A DNA stretch of 64,000 nucleotides from contig JAANBB010000010.1 in NCBI GenBank assembly GCA_014621425.1, forward strand, positions 186,001 to 250,000, written 5' to 3'. The stretch comes from Cylindrodendrum hubeiense (lineage: Eukaryota > Ascomycota > Sordariomycetes > Hypocreales > Nectriaceae). Within the stretch, counting starts at the first letter, position 1. Every line of letters starts with the position of its first letter. The notes beneath the pieces are model-generated. The model was not told the origin of the DNA, did no database searches, and saw only the letters and a list, made by a program, of their open reading frames with translations. The position numbers were made by a program, and so were the translations under genes. This document shows, in pieces, positions 1-12,038 of this stretch.

Positions 1-2757
1 ATCATTTTTATTACTTTACGAATAACCTAGTCATCTTTGTCCCTTTCCCCTCCCAGCAAGGAGAGATGACAGCACGATTCTTTCCACCAGTGAATGCCCT
101 TGGCCATGCCCGACAACGAGAATACCATGCTGGAATCGGACGAGTCAGAATTCCTTAATCTTGGGACAGGAGAACGGCGACCAATTCCATGTTAGTTGCT
201 ACTCAGAATGTCACAGAATCCTAACCAGGACTGGTTACAGCGCGCAATAACATCCCTCCCACTAACATGTATCAGTTCTATTAATTCAGCTTATAATCCT
301 AAAGGCAAGCTACTATAGCACCATATCAGTGCCTAAGTCTACAGCTTGCAAGCAGGAAGTCTTGTTTATCACCGCGTTAAATTGCAGGAGTTATAGTGCA
401 TCCCCTCCGTTGTATATAGTCCGACTTCGTTGGGGAAATGGTAGTACGTATGTCTGAGATCATATTTCCCCAATCATCAAGTCTCTGTCGTCAGCTGCCC
501 GTCTGTGGCTAATGTGGCTGCTTCTCTGACATCCAATCGCCGGCGATATCCACATTATAAGTTCAATACTATTCTACCCGACTATCGGCCCGGTTAGGTA
601 CCATATTTGTCTCCTGGAAATGAAATTTGACCCGTACCTTGCCATGCCTTACCGATCCTCTGACCAGCTTCTAGATATCTGCCGAATGCGTGTAATCATA
701 TTTGAAATACTTGATCACAAACACAGATATTTGACTCACTGAACCGGCTGTGGAGGGGACAAATATCCCCAAACCCTTTTCTAGGGCTGCACTCGGACGC
801 GTCTTACTACTTACATTATTTAATATCATGTCCCTTCATCTCCTATTTTGGCAACCATCCTAAATAATTATAAGGAATGACAAAGCTAACCTGTAGCTAT
901 TATTAGGACTCGTGAATGCGCGAGAGGATCATCAGCCAACTTTCACGGGTACGATACAACAGCTCGATCCAACTCCAAAAAAATGGGTTAAATGATGCTG
1001 ATAATATGTGACAGGGTGGGTTCACTTAGGAGCGAGCTGTTACATATTGAACAACATAAAACCAGACGTCTAATCTAAATCAGAGGCTGTTATGTGTGTA
1101 CATACCGTTGACAACCAAGCTACTGCTGCGACGACCGACAGTGCACATACTATCTGGGCAATTGTTATTGTAGGTTAGGCGAGGGAGTTTAATGGTAGCA
1201 AAGCTCTAGATTTCAAGTTGCGACGCACTAATACTTATTACAACCCACAATCTAGGTCTCATGTACCATTCATTCCACAGAGCTTCAACTATGCTTCCCA
1301 CTAAAGATGACAACCCAGGCTTGGGTATTAGATCCGGTCACGCCTGTTTAGGAAGCGGAAGGGGAACATAATGAATGTAAGGATTAGTCTGTATCTGAAG
1401 ATAAATCTGTGGAAGGGTCAACAACAACAGATAGCTAGCTAATGGCGTAATGCTGAATGCATTGGCATTTTATGTTCGATAAAAGTCAATGAGCCTATTC
1501 TGCGCAAAGATGTTGTTTAATCTGACAAAGGGGTTATTAATGGAGCCAGCAATTGACCAAGCTCTTCAGAACGGTATGATATTTCAGACGCCGGCTGCCA
1601 GCATGAATTAAACCCATGTTTGGTCTTCGCGTGAGGGGGCTCTATATTAGGATCAGTAGCAAAGGATGATGGAGGGAAGAGGCCGGTTCTAAAATATCGC
1701 ACGGTGCATATGTCTTTCCTACACTGTTATATCCACTTCTTCGTATCCGTTGAATTTAGATGCACACTCATCACATCGTCAGGTTGTTTTAATTATCCTG
1801 CCCCCTCTCGTAAGCGGAGTATTACATGGCACACCACCGTGAAAGAACATCGCCTCACTCTAGTCAGACTGGTTTTATGTTTCACAAAATACAAACAACA
1901 CATTCAAATTATTGAACACAAAGGGCTGCAAGTCGATTTGAGTATGGATGTTGCTCGATTGAGCCTGTGCCGACGCATCATTATCTCCAGGATGCGCGAC
2001 AGGACTAACCGAATTGAACCCCGACTTTCTGACATCACTATTCAATGCAAGACATGATCGCTTCCATGAAGGTGATGTTCTAGCCTTAATAGGCCTGCTC
2101 GGGCTATCGGGCGCTGTTTCGATCAGACATGCATACCTACACGAGCCTAAGGCGGGGGATACGAGCCGGGACTAAAGTCGGAGAAGAAGCCGCATTGCTT
2201 ACTTGGCCTAAATCAGATTAGAGGCTCTCAGAGTAGTTAAAGAAATCGTCTGACGGCTCACGGCCGATGCAAGGAATACGAGACAGGCTAACCTGATGCA
2301 GCGCCGTGATCAGGTGCGCCCCCAATTCCACAGAGAACTGCGGGTGGCGAATGTCACACAGCTATACGAAGCGGGCTTTTCACAGGCGGGGATGACACGC
2401 AAATAGATCGTCGCCCGTGTGATTTGCTTTTCGCGAGCTCCGACCGAAAGTTCCGCGGACTATGAGTGGGCCGTCTGATGTCATTTGGGGAAATGGCTCA
2501 GCCTAGGCTCGTGATGGAAGACAAGCGGCTCGTCGGAGCGCGAGTATTGAGTTTACGAGTAGCCATCGGCAGATCGAATCCGATATTTCTTCACATATAA
2601 AGGTACTGTCAAGTCTCTTCCTTATCCTACATCATTCTCACATCACTCTCACATCACACCCATTCAACAGCATCTACTTAAGCATTCCAACCAACATATA
2701 ACAATAACATCTTGTTCTACTTCACTTTTCAATCATCAAACAACTCAAACCGCAACC
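1..2757. other. Gene-poor region before the cerato-platanin gene
   Basis: I see no supportable gene here. The reading frames are short, lack family motifs and do not join across plausible introns. Around 2295-2405 on the + strand a short frame reads like a helix-turn-helix leader (a VTQLYEAGFSQAG stretch) and is then closed by a stop; it may be a decayed transposase fragment but is too short to call. The last 160 bases form the promoter and leader of the downstream gene. Confidence 0.6.
2596..2601 (+). promoter_or_regulatory. TATA box of the cerato-platanin gene
   Basis: A TATAAA hexamer lies about 160 bp before the start codon. It is followed by a pyrimidine-rich leader with repeated CATCACTCTCA-like stretches, a common layout for strongly expressed fungal genes that encode secreted proteins. 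Confidence 0.55.
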
Positions 2758-3238
2758 ATGCAGCTGACCAACATCCTCTCCATCTTCACCCTCGCCACCG
2801 CTGTCTCAGCCGCAACCGTGACCGGTCAGTACCACTAATAGGCTATCGAGGATGCCCATTCCACTAACGCACACTATAGTCTCCTACGACACTGGCTATG
2901 ATGACCCCAACCGCTCCCTCACTGTTGTCTCTTGCTCTGACGGCGTCAACGGTCTCATGACCAGGTACCCCACCTGGAAGAAGCAGAGCGATATCCCTCG
3001 CTTCCCCTACATCGGTGGAGCTGCTTCTATTGCTAGCTGGAACTCGCCCAACTGTGGTCTCTGCAAGAAGGCTACCTACAAGGGAAAGAGCATCTACGTC
3101 CTCGGCATCGACCACGCTGCCAGCGGCCTCAACATTGGCAAGACTGCCATGGATGTTTTGACCAACAACCAGGCCACTCAGCTGGGCCGCATCGACGCCA
3201 CTGTCACCAACGTCGACAAGAAGTTCTGTGGTCTGTAA
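2758..3238 (+). CDS. Cerato-platanin family secreted protein
   Basis: Exons are 2758-2824 and 2880-3238, with a 55-bp intron (GTCAGT..TAG), giving 141 aa. The first exon encodes a signal peptide (MQLTNILSIFTLATAVSA). The mature protein starts near VSYDTGYDDP and carries the family's CSDGVNGL, RFPYIGGAA, SWNSPNCGLC and GIDHAASGLNIG blocks. Four cysteines (in CSDG, NCGLC twice, and KFCGL at the end) fit the two conserved disulfides. Cerato-platanins are small extracellular double-psi beta-barrel proteins that bind chitin oligomers, self-assemble at surfaces and often trigger plant defence; they resemble expansins in fold. The length matches the family. The ATG was chosen because it gives a clean signal peptide directly in phase with the intron. 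Family assignment is firm; the biological role (elicitor, wall remodelling or hydrophobin-like) is not determined by the sequence. Confidence 0.95.
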
Positions 3239-4981
3239 ATGACAGGATCTGGGCTATGAATAATGATGGGAGCTTATCACTGGCGACTCTTGAGAGTAAC
3301 ATAATAGAGCATAGTTTGAGTCTGCATAATTGAAAGATTTTGGGTTTAATATTCCGAAGAATTACTCTGAAAATCAATGATGTGTAAGATGCGAGATGAG
3401 TGTTCCTAGTATATCAGACGGAATATACGATGAATCAATGTCGGACATCTCGGCTTGGCAATACACACCGGGTACAAAGCCTACCCCGGCTAAGACAAGC
3501 CGAATCATCCAGGACCCACCATGGGCCTCCAGGGAGACAGCTGGGACCGATATCACAATACCTTCATAACTAGATACAGCACCCTCTCATTACTCTTAGT
3601 CGGTATAAGAAGTGTGCTACAGGGTCCCTAAGTATTAAATCAAGAGTTTCCATCTTCACTAACTACAATCCTCATCCTTCTGTCTGATATCTGGACGTGT
3701 TCGCCATCGCTTCCTGGCGGTGCTTGGATGAAATTTCATTCACAAACATAACATCAGACATGAATTGAAGCTTCCCATATCTAACTGCAACTTTTCCTCC
3801 ATTAATATTTCGACCTCCCCACACAAGAAGCTCATGGGCTTCACAATGAGCTCGCAGGCATGGGTTGAATCCATCTCGAAAGGGTATTGGCTCTAGCTTC
3901 AGAGCACTGTAAAGTACATGGCCACCTTGTTCAATAAAAAAGATTACCCCTAGGGCTCTCATATTCCATGTCATGTAACAAGATTAATGCAGTCAACCCA
4001 ATTGCATGAGATATCATAGCAACGGGGTCCACACGTCGATGTGATACTCACCAGACAATACTTGCTAATTTGTGATCAGTTCATTGTAAAAGCTAATGCT
4101 ATACTTCTCACGACTAATAATAAATCCCTTGATTTCTCTCGCATCAAGATGAGTCCATTTCAAACCCCTCAGCTGCTTTAGTAGCCACTTCCTACCAAGC
4201 TGTGTATCACGCATGCGAACATAGACTTACACCACTATGCCCGCCAGGCCACATTCTTATCGCATGACTCGGTTTACTAGCCTAATATAGTCGGTAGCGT
4301 CATCCGTTCACGTGATTGTAGCTAAATCAAGCGCGATACCGCCAGTGCCAACGGCTCGTGCTTGGGGGAATCGCTCTGGCCAGGTTATGAATCACCACGG
4401 ATCGGAGAGCCTCCTCACAAATCGAAAGGGCAGCATCTAGATCTTGCCAAGTTCTGATCGTCGATCTCAGCCGTCTGGACTTTTTTTCTATTCTTAGTCT
4501 TGTCGGCGACGGAGTGTGTCGGCATCGCAGCGATCCCTTCGGATCTACAGCCAGCCGCCGTGAAAAAAATAAACGGGCATCGGGGCGATAATCCACGACA
4601 AAGGGTATTATTCAACCTCAGACGGAGCGACAGTGACAACGAATCTCAAAATGGGGTTTAAAAATTGGTCACGAATAGCTCTAGCATATGTGGTTCTATT
4701 TTCATTATATTGAGACATTCAGGATCCGATAAGTCGCTTGCACCAATGCGCTCCGTTATTAAGGACTTATTTAGTAGATTATTTCCCATGTGATGGACGT
4801 TACGAGACTGCGAGAGCTAGGAAATGAAGTTTTATTTACAAGAACAGGTTATATAAGTTAAAAGGAAAATCGAGAACGGTGTGTTCTCGCTGTCATGAAT
4901 CGAAATTCTCATCTCTCGTCGCTGGCGACTTATCCGTGCTTGTTACAGATGACACATTGGTCCTTATCTGCCACGAGGACT
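3239..4981. other. Intergenic, no gene seen
   Basis: This stretch includes the 3' regions of the cerato-platanin gene and of the convergent mucin gene. Several short frames exist on the minus strand (3672-3974, 4327-4596), but they show no motif, signal peptide or splice continuity. Confidence 0.6.
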
Positions 4982-7489
4982 TTAGATCGCAAGAACAGCA
5001 AGGACACCCATGGCCACGGCGATAAGACCGGGTGCGTTCCAACCGGCAGCGCCAGTGACAGGCACAGGGGTGCTAGATGCCTCTTCGCCGGAGCTAGAAG
5101 AACCGGTAGTCTCGGGGACAAATGGAACCTTTGCTGTAGAGGTGTAGAATCCCACAGCAGTTGTGCTGTTGACTGCCACAGCGTAGGTGGAGTAGCTAGC
5201 AACCGAGGTGGCCTGGATGTACTCGGAAGTCGCGGGCACGATCACAACATAGGTGGTGGACGAGGAACCCTCGACGCAGCCAGACTCCTCCTCGCTGCAG
5301 TCAACTGTCTTCTGGACAGTATACGTGGCAGGAGCAGTATTAGCGGCAGGAGTAGTTTCCTGGGTGACAACCTGTGTGTAGCTGTAAATCTCCGTTGTCA
5401 CATCCGCTCCGCTGCACTCATCGCCAACACAAGCCGGAATGGTAACCACGCGCGTCCTGGTGGTGGTGAGCGTAGTAGTACCGGTTGTTGGGGCAGCAGT
5501 GGTGCCGGGGGCGTAGGTGGTGAATGAAGTCAGAACCTCGGTTGTGATGGATCCAACAGGGCAGTTGGTAACGCTGGACGGGCAGGCTGTGACAGTGTAG
5601 ACCTTGGTAGCGGTGATGGTTGATGTCAGAGCCTCCTCAGATGGAGCACTTGTGACTTCAGCCTCGTAAGACGAGGCCCCAGTCTCCTCAGAAGGAACAC
5701 TTGTGACGCCAACCTCAGTGATCGAGGCCTCGTAAGACGTAGCCTCAGCCTCGGTTTCAGTTGCAGGGCAATAAGTCGTGTACGAGGTGATGATCTCAGT
5801 GGTGACGGAGCCAACAGGGCAGTTGGTGACAGTGGGAGCGCAAGAGGTGATGGTATAAACCTTGCTGGTGGTGATTGTCGAGGTCAAGGTCTCAGGAACG
5901 CTCGCAGTCACCGACTCGCCGGAGTTAGCGCTTGAGGTAACTGGCACAGGAACACTCGCGGTCACCGATTCACCAGAGTCAGCGCTTGACGTGACTGGCA
6001 CGGGAACGCTCGCGGTAACCGACTCGCCGGAATCAGCGCTTGAAGTGACTGGCACAGGCACGTCCACGGTCTCGCTCGCAGGGCAGTAGGTGGTATACGA
6101 GGTGACAATCTCAGTTGTGATGGAGCCAACAGGGCAGTTGGTGACAGTGGGAGCGCAAGAGGTGATGGTGTAGACGCTGGTAGTTGTGAAGGTCGAGGTC
6201 AATGTCTCATCAGGAACACTCGCGGTCACTGATTCACCGGAATTGTCACTTGTCGTGACAGGCGCCTCAGGAACAATGCTCGTAGTCAGGGTTCCTTCGG
6301 GAACACTCGCAGTCAGTGTTCCTTCGGGAACGCTGGCGGTCAGGGTCTCGCCGGGAACGCTGGCGGTCACCGATTCGCCGGAATCAGCGCTCGACGTAGT
6401 TGGCACGGGAACATCCTCAGTCTCGGTCGCGGGGCAGTAGGTGGTGTAAGATGTGACGATCTCAGTGGTAACAGAGCCGACGGGGCAGTTAGTCACGGTG
6501 GGAGCGCAAGACGTGATGGTGTAGACATTGGTGGTGGTGAATGTCGAGGTCAAGGTCTCAGGAACGCTCGAGGTCGCCGATGCACCGGAGTTATCACTCG
6601 ATGTGACAGGGACGTCAGGAACGCTCGAGGTCACCGACTCGCCGGAATCATCGCTCGACGTAGTTGGCACGGGAACATCCTCAGTCTCAGTCGCGGGGCA
6701 GTAGGTGGTGTAAGATGTGACGATCTCAGTTGTAACAGAGCCGACGGGGCAGTTAGTCACGGTGGGAGCGCAAGATGTGACGGTATAGACGCTGGTGGTC
6801 GTGAAGGTTGAGGTCAAGGTCTCGGGAGCCGGGGTGGATGCAGTGATGGAGGCACCGGGAGTGGTCTCTGGGCCGGAACTGGATGTGGCAGACTCGTCAC
6901 AATCATCCGTGGTAGAGCCTGGGGTCTCATAAACGGCTGTGGAGGTTTCCTCGTAGGGGCCAGGGGTGGTCGTTTCCGAGCCAGAGCCAGGTGTAGTCGC
7001 TTCCGACGTCGGGGCTTCCGTGGAGGACTCGTCACAGTCCTCGGTGGTAGAGCCTGGAGTCTCGTAAACGCTTGTGGAGGTTTCCTCGTAGGGGCCAGGG
7101 GTAGTCGTTCCTGAGGCTACGGCTTCCGTGGAAGATTCGTCACAGTCCTCCTCCGTCGTGGTGCCGGGCGTCTCATAAACCGAGGAGGTTTCTGAAACTG
7201 GGGCCTCCGTAGAGGACTCGTCGCAATCCTCGGTAGCCGAGGGGCTCTCCTCAACAGTGATGGAAGTCTCAGAGGCGGCAGCTGAAGAGAAAGAAATCAA
7301 AGTCTCGCTGGCAACGCCAGAAGTCGCAGTCTCGTCGTCGCAGTCCTCCTCCTTCGAGTGGGAGCGGGTATAATGGTTTAGGACAGCACCCTGGGTCTCG
7401 GAAATGGCAGCCGATGTCGAAACGTCGGCAGCATAATGAGCGACCACGAGAACGGGCACCGCCGCAAATGTCAAAAGAGTGGGAAGCAT
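4982..7489 (-). CDS. Ser/Thr-rich GPI-anchored cell-wall mucin with tandem repeats
   Basis: Single exon, 835 aa. The N-terminus is a signal peptide (MLPTLLTFAAVPVLVVAHYA). Residues about 40-210 carry an acidic cysteine-bearing repeat (core DCDESSTEA) separated by Thr/Pro/Gly spacers. Next come five copies of a repeat of about 57 residues whose core contains TSCAPTVTNCPVGS and TTYCPATETE. They are divided by Ser/Thr linkers that themselves contain PVPVTSSADSGESVTAS repeated three times. The C-terminus ends in a small-residue site followed by a hydrophobic tail (GLIAVAMGVLAVLAI), as in GPI signals. The protein should be heavily O-mannosylated and wall- or membrane-anchored; adhesion or surface shielding is the likely role. 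The regular cysteines in each repeat set it apart from simple mucins. No catalytic domain is visible. Nearly identical repeats make copy-number change and assembly error both plausible. Confidence 0.85.
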   Translation of the reverse strand: MLPTLLTFAAVPVLVVAHYAADVSTSAAISETQGAVLNHYTRSHSKEEDCDDETATSGVASETLISFSSAAASETSITVEESPSATEDCDESSTEAPVSETSSVYETPGTTTEEDCDESSTEAVASGTTTPGPYEETSTSVYETPGSTTEDCDESSTEAPTSEATTPGSGSETTTPGPYEETSTAVYETPGSTTDDCDESATSSSGPETTPGASITASTPAPETLTSTFTTTSVYTVTSCAPTVTNCPVGSVTTEIVTSYTTYCPATETEDVPVPTTSSDDSGESVTSSVPDVPVTSSDNSGASATSSVPETLTSTFTTTNVYTITSCAPTVTNCPVGSVTTEIVTSYTTYCPATETEDVPVPTTSSADSGESVTASVPGETLTASVPEGTLTASVPEGTLTTSIVPEAPVTTSDNSGESVTASVPDETLTSTFTTTSVYTITSCAPTVTNCPVGSITTEIVTSYTTYCPASETVDVPVPVTSSADSGESVTASVPVPVTSSADSGESVTASVPVPVTSSANSGESVTASVPETLTSTITTSKVYTITSCAPTVTNCPVGSVTTEIITSYTTYCPATETEAEATSYEASITEVGVTSVPSEETGASSYEAEVTSAPSEEALTSTITATKVYTVTACPSSVTNCPVGSITTEVLTSFTTYAPGTTAAPTTGTTTLTTTRTRVVTIPACVGDECSGADVTTEIYSYTQVVTQETTPAANTAPATYTVQKTVDCSEEESGCVEGSSSTTYVVIVPATSEYIQATSVASYSTYAVAVNSTTAVGFYTSTAKVPFVPETTGSSSSGEEASSTPVPVTGAAGWNAPGLIAVAMGVLAVLAI
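5540..6850 (-). repeat. Five tandem ~57-aa coding repeats in the mucin gene
   Basis: The block encoding VTNCPVGS followed by TTEI and TTYCP recurs five times at roughly 250-350-bp intervals (near 5550, 5810, 6130, 6480 and 6750). Copies are highly similar at the DNA level, with the copy nearest the C-terminus the most diverged. This suggests recent expansion by unequal exchange. Confidence 0.8.
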
Positions 7490-10484
7490 GGTGTGCGGTG
7501 ATGGATTGTTCCAACCTTGCGTAACGAGTGACTCGGAAGGGAACGAAGGGAGCTTGAAAACAGCCGGTGGGGATCAAGTTGGAAAACAAAAGCTCAACCG
7601 GGAGAGGGATTCGAATTAATATATTATGCCACGTTATACGAGTGGGTCGATCAATTCATCCCACCGTCAAGCACATAACTGATTAGTTGGCAGAATGGAG
7701 ATTGGGTCCTGCGGCCTTCGTGTTGTCCACTCACAGGATTCCGACGCAGGGGTACCACGCAATGAAGGGTGAATAACACAGCCACGAAGTCGCAGAAACC
7801 AGGGGCAAGCCTGTACCGCAAAATCTCAGGTGGGCGGCGGCGACGGAAGAGCGGTACACGTGGATGCGCATCGGCCAACTGGGCAGGCCCCTGCGTCCTC
7901 TACAGGGTTTAAATGCGGATGAAAGACGTAAACTGGCCTGGGAATCATATCAGGCTTGCCGGATGAAGAAGGACTCAAAGGCCAAACGGAGCCAACGCCG
8001 TTGGGGCTATCACCGTTGGAGCCGCGAATCCTTGCGGTGCATGATCCCAGCAATCAAATCTATGAAACACACCATCGTGCCCGTCAATCGGCTGACGAAC
8101 AGGGGTCCAGCACTAGACAATCCAGAATAGAATCGAGCGCCCACGATCGACGGTGGCTACGACTAAGGGCAGCAGCTTACGCACTAGAAAGACGCTAATA
8201 ATAAGGCTCGATGTGAATTGACGACAATATACGCCGCACGGCAGCATACGCGCGGGGAAGTACGCGTAGGGCAGTACGCGTAGACAGAACAAACTCGCAG
8301 GCTTATCGATAGGGATTCCAGCACCGCGTGCCAAAGGCCCGAAAATATCTCAATGCTACTGTACCGGTATATCCTGGTCAGGAATACGAAGGAACCCCTA
8401 CCGTCTACCAACGACACCAAGCGGATCCACCGAAATCCGTCATCCCAACTCTTACCCCTACCGCAATTTATGGCACCGCCCGGGTCACCCGAGGCTTGTT
8501 CCGGTGTCTCCTATGATCCAGGCCTCTGGGATGTCTGTCAAGTCACAGCATTTGATCTCTGCGCTGCACCGCTCAGAGCTGACCCAATCAGGCGACCCTC
8601 ATCTTATTACCCCCAGGGTCCGCTGCTGGTGAGCTACCAAAACCTCCGACTTGGCAATAAGAGTCGGGTCCCCAGCATCGACAGGCAAAATACGACGGTC
8701 CAACCTCCTATTACATCAATGCCCCACGGTCAGTGGTCGATAAATATAACCCCCGTTGCTTAAGCTGAGCGCCTTGAGTTGGCATTGACAATTCGAGTGG
8801 ACGAGACATTAGTAATCCTAACCCTGGCTCAGATGCGTTGCGATGCAGTGACGAAATTCCAGTAGCGCATGCTTTTCATGCAAAAGGTTTCTCCGATCCT
8901 TGCGGGGACGCGCTTTAAGGACGCGCCTTGGCTTGCGTCACCCGATCAATGCTCCAGCGGGCAGCGAAGTTGATATAGTCTGCTATGCTCATTGGCCAGA
9001 CAAACGGTAAAATGACTATAGGCATTTTTATTGTTCAAGACGAATGGAGGTAAGATGCGTCCAGTATCGGCCTAGGGTCAGCAACCCCAGGTTAACCAGT
9101 TGAAGCGATGAAACCATGCCGGTGGTTCGGCGAGGATCGGGAAGATGACGTGGCTGTCTAAAGAGAATGAGTTAAAAAGGTTAAAAATGATGAATTGATT
9201 ATATGATGTTATTGGTTGGGCTTGGAGGTCGAGACGTGGCCGGTTTGCTACTAATTGAATCAGTTTATAAGATGCACATGTGAAAGCTCTCGATTTCTAT
9301 CTAACAGGGAGCATATAGCAACTTATAGATACAAACATGCCTTTGTGATATCATAGGGGCTATGATGAGGGCGCCGGGACCGGACCTTCATCTCAACAGC
9401 CGATCAATGTAAAAATAGGGCTCACATCTTTCATGGACTGCAGTCCATGTACAGTAGTTGATACTGCAGAGGGAACATTGAAATATCATCCCCGTAACTC
9501 AAGAATTTAGACCGCTTACACACCGGCCAGGTCTTGTTCAACCATCACCGATCTTATTCCATTCGACAATATCTCCAGCAAATGTGCGCCAACCCAGCTG
9601 CATTAGATGCCATCGCCGATTCACTTAAACTCGGTGCCATAGCATCATGCCATTGGTCCTCTCCCTAACAGATAGGATAATCTTCCGACAACAGTTTGTC
9701 AACTGTCAATCACACTCACGATATCTTCATCTGTGCCTCGGAAGTCGTCGGTCGCACGCTGGTGAGCTCCAATGGACTGTGTGTGGATCAGTTCAATATC
9801 TCGCTTTGAAGCCCCTACCCTGGAAGAGATATTTATCGTACGTGTTAGCAAAGATACGAGGTATGCCCAACAACTTTCAAATCTCCAAATAACCTGCACG
9901 TATTCAATATTGGTGCCACTGAGACTCTTATTGTTTTAAAGACTTTGACATGACGCTAAATCTAGATTCATTATCGTCATAGTTGATTGCTACATTATGT
10001 GAATATCATGTTAATATCTAATGATTTGTATTTGGGATAAGTTGAGTATTTAACGTACACTTATGCCTATTTCAATTAAGTTAATGGTCTCCGAGTTTAA
10101 CTTTACTCATTACATATTGAAACCGTTTAAGTAAGTCCTTTTAATGAAGCCTTATCCATTTTACAGTCATGAAATGGTTTTCAATATTTTTAGAATCCAC
10201 TGAAAATCAAGAGACTTCATGTCTTCCAAGGTCGTTGTGCTCATGTCGTGCGATTTCCAGTTCTAACACATTCAAGACGTTGCCTTATTTTCATGTTTGA
10301 TGATATGTATTATGTTTAATTACATTATAGTTATTATTTGACACCTAATGAAAATAATTTACACTCCATTGTGGACAGTTCAGGACTTGTATGTAATTGC
10401 CTAAATGAACCTATAGGGTAGTAACAGGAGATCTGCAGCGCCTTCTATGACTAGCTGATCTGGAAACTACCCTACAGGAATTGC
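7490..10484. other. Long intergenic region
   Basis: The first 150 bp form the mucin promoter, with a TATA-like ATATATTA near 7617-7626. The 7650-8765 part has several overlapping frames on both strands (the longest 8353-8763, + strand, 136 codons), none with a recognisable domain, so I do not call a gene. At 8231-8285 a GC-rich spaced repeat of TACGC units is present (listed separately). From about 9900 to 10480 the DNA is AT-rich and featureless. Confidence 0.55.
8231..8285. repeat. Short spaced repeat of TACGC units (two contain ACGCGT)
   Basis: Four units beginning TACGC are spaced 17, 14 and 14 bp apart; the last two read TACGCGTAG. ACGCGT is the MCB motif bound by MBF-type cell-cycle factors in yeasts, but no gene lies close enough to assign a function. 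Confidence 0.4.
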
Positions 10485-12038
10485 TCATGCCCCACGAGCA
10501 TTCGAGTAGTACACATGTGTTGTTGTCGTCTGAAGGATTCCTTTGTCGCTCTCGCCATCATTGCTTACTTTGCCATCGCTGCTCCCCACGTTGCCATCCC
10601 TCGCCCATAAGCCAGCCTCAGCCCGAGCTGTTGAACTGAAGGGTTCATCGAACTGAGTGTATGGCGCCCGGTTGGCTGACCTCCCTCCCGTACCACCTAT
10701 TGTTCGTAGCTCGTGGGTCGATGAGATTCCCGTTTTGGATTTGCCGGTGCTTGTTCCTTTCGTGCTCGAAAGCAGGCGAGGTGCAACCGTCTTGACGAAA
10801 TGTCGGAGGGTCGATAGGCAGGAGCATATGATGAGTAGATTTGCTTCAACACAACTATCATGGCCCATTAGTGGTGTCAATAACGGATATAAAAGGAGGC
10901 AACATACATCCAAATATGGATTGGGCCTCCACCCCAGGTCGTGTCGACTGCGTCGAGCTGGGAGATGAGGAGTGCGAGTCGCACCATGGAGGTGATGACG
11001 GTTCTATTCACGAAAGTCAGCAAATGCATAATCGCAAGTTTGAAAAGTGGGAGTCGCACGCAGAGCCGATGAAAAACAAGCCCAGAAGAGCGGCCTTCTT
11101 CTTGTTCGACAAGTGTAGTTTGGCGACCATCGGGATCGGGATCGCAATGATCAACACATCAGTGGCAACGCCCAATCCTGCAGTCGCCTGGAACATGGCC
11201 GCGCGATCAATGCAAGATCCGATGTCAGCCGCCAGAGTGATGTCCCATGATTTGCGAAATGGCGTGCACGGGAAGACGGAGGCGAAGAAAATGCTGATGC
11301 TCGAGCCGGCGACGACGAAAATGGTGCCGAACACCGTCCATCGATACCAGGCCTGGCCCCTGTTGAGTTCCAGCAAGAACAATAGGATGACGATTTTGGA
11401 AAGACATGTCGGGATGGTGTAGACGATCGAGTTGATATAAGTAGCCCACTGTGATACCCCGGGATTAGTCCATAACACATCGGCTCGGGGTCGCGAGTAC
11501 GTACGAAAACGGCCGTCTGGAATTTGTCGAACGGGATTTCCCAGCCGTGGACTCCCATCCATCCCTCGATAAAAGAGCCTGCAATTGTCAAGCCAGTTAG
11601 CAAATGCACGCGGCAAGCAGGCGACAGTGTGCTCGTCCCCAGCAGCGCAAAGGCCACAATCAGGAGACACTTACGTAAGGTTAGGACTTGAATTGCGATC
11701 GATCCCAACTGTCGGCCAGATAAGCGATCGTCCGTCAGATGCGAGAATGCAGTGTCAACGTACCCAAGCGATGATCAAGAGAACTGTGCGATGTTAGTGT
11801 CGGCTCGACTCCACCGCTCGATATTAACTGTCAGACACGTACCATCGTCGATCCCAAAGTTGTTCCGGATAAACGCCTTGACGTAGAGTCTTTGAAATAG
11901 AAAGAAAAGAGCCAGGCACATCCCAATGCCGGAGACCACGTACGTCGCCCCGACCGAGTTGCGCTGCGGGTTGTCGAAGTCGACGACATAGCCGTCTGGG
12001 GGCAGGATCGCCACCAGAACGCCGTCTATTTCAGACAT
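10485..12038 (-). CDS. PTH11-like seven-transmembrane receptor (rhodopsin/SAT4-domain protein)
   Basis: Seven exons: 12038-11843, 11783-11764, 11708-11675, 11578-11505, 11448-11060, 11003-10908 and 10854-10485. The introns are 53-96 bp and the product is 392 aa. The order of blocks is typical of the SAT4/PTH11 family: an N-terminal helix followed by RLYVKAFIRNNFGIDD, then WMGVHGWEIPFDKF, a helix around TYINSIVYTIPTCLSK, VFPCTPFRKSW with GSCIDRAAMF, and a helix ending IPIPMVAKLHLSNKKK. After a last helix block (CVEANLLIICSCL) comes a polar Ser/Thr/Gly-rich cytoplasmic tail of about 100 residues. There is no N-terminal CFEM domain. Proteins of this family sit in the plasma membrane and, in characterised members, act as GPCR-like sensors of surface or host cues. 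Ligand and pathway are unknown here. Two exons of only 20 and 34 bp make this gene easy to mis-annotate. It is divergent from the oxidase at 12849. Confidence 0.85.

Noticed and set aside
4895..5527. 210-codon + strand frame and other frames within 5-7 kb
   Set aside because: Antisense or frame-shifted shadows of the repetitive mucin gene; the product has repeat-derived low complexity only.
8353..8763. 136-codon + strand frame
   Set aside because: Several frames overlap here on both strands with no motif; likely chance.
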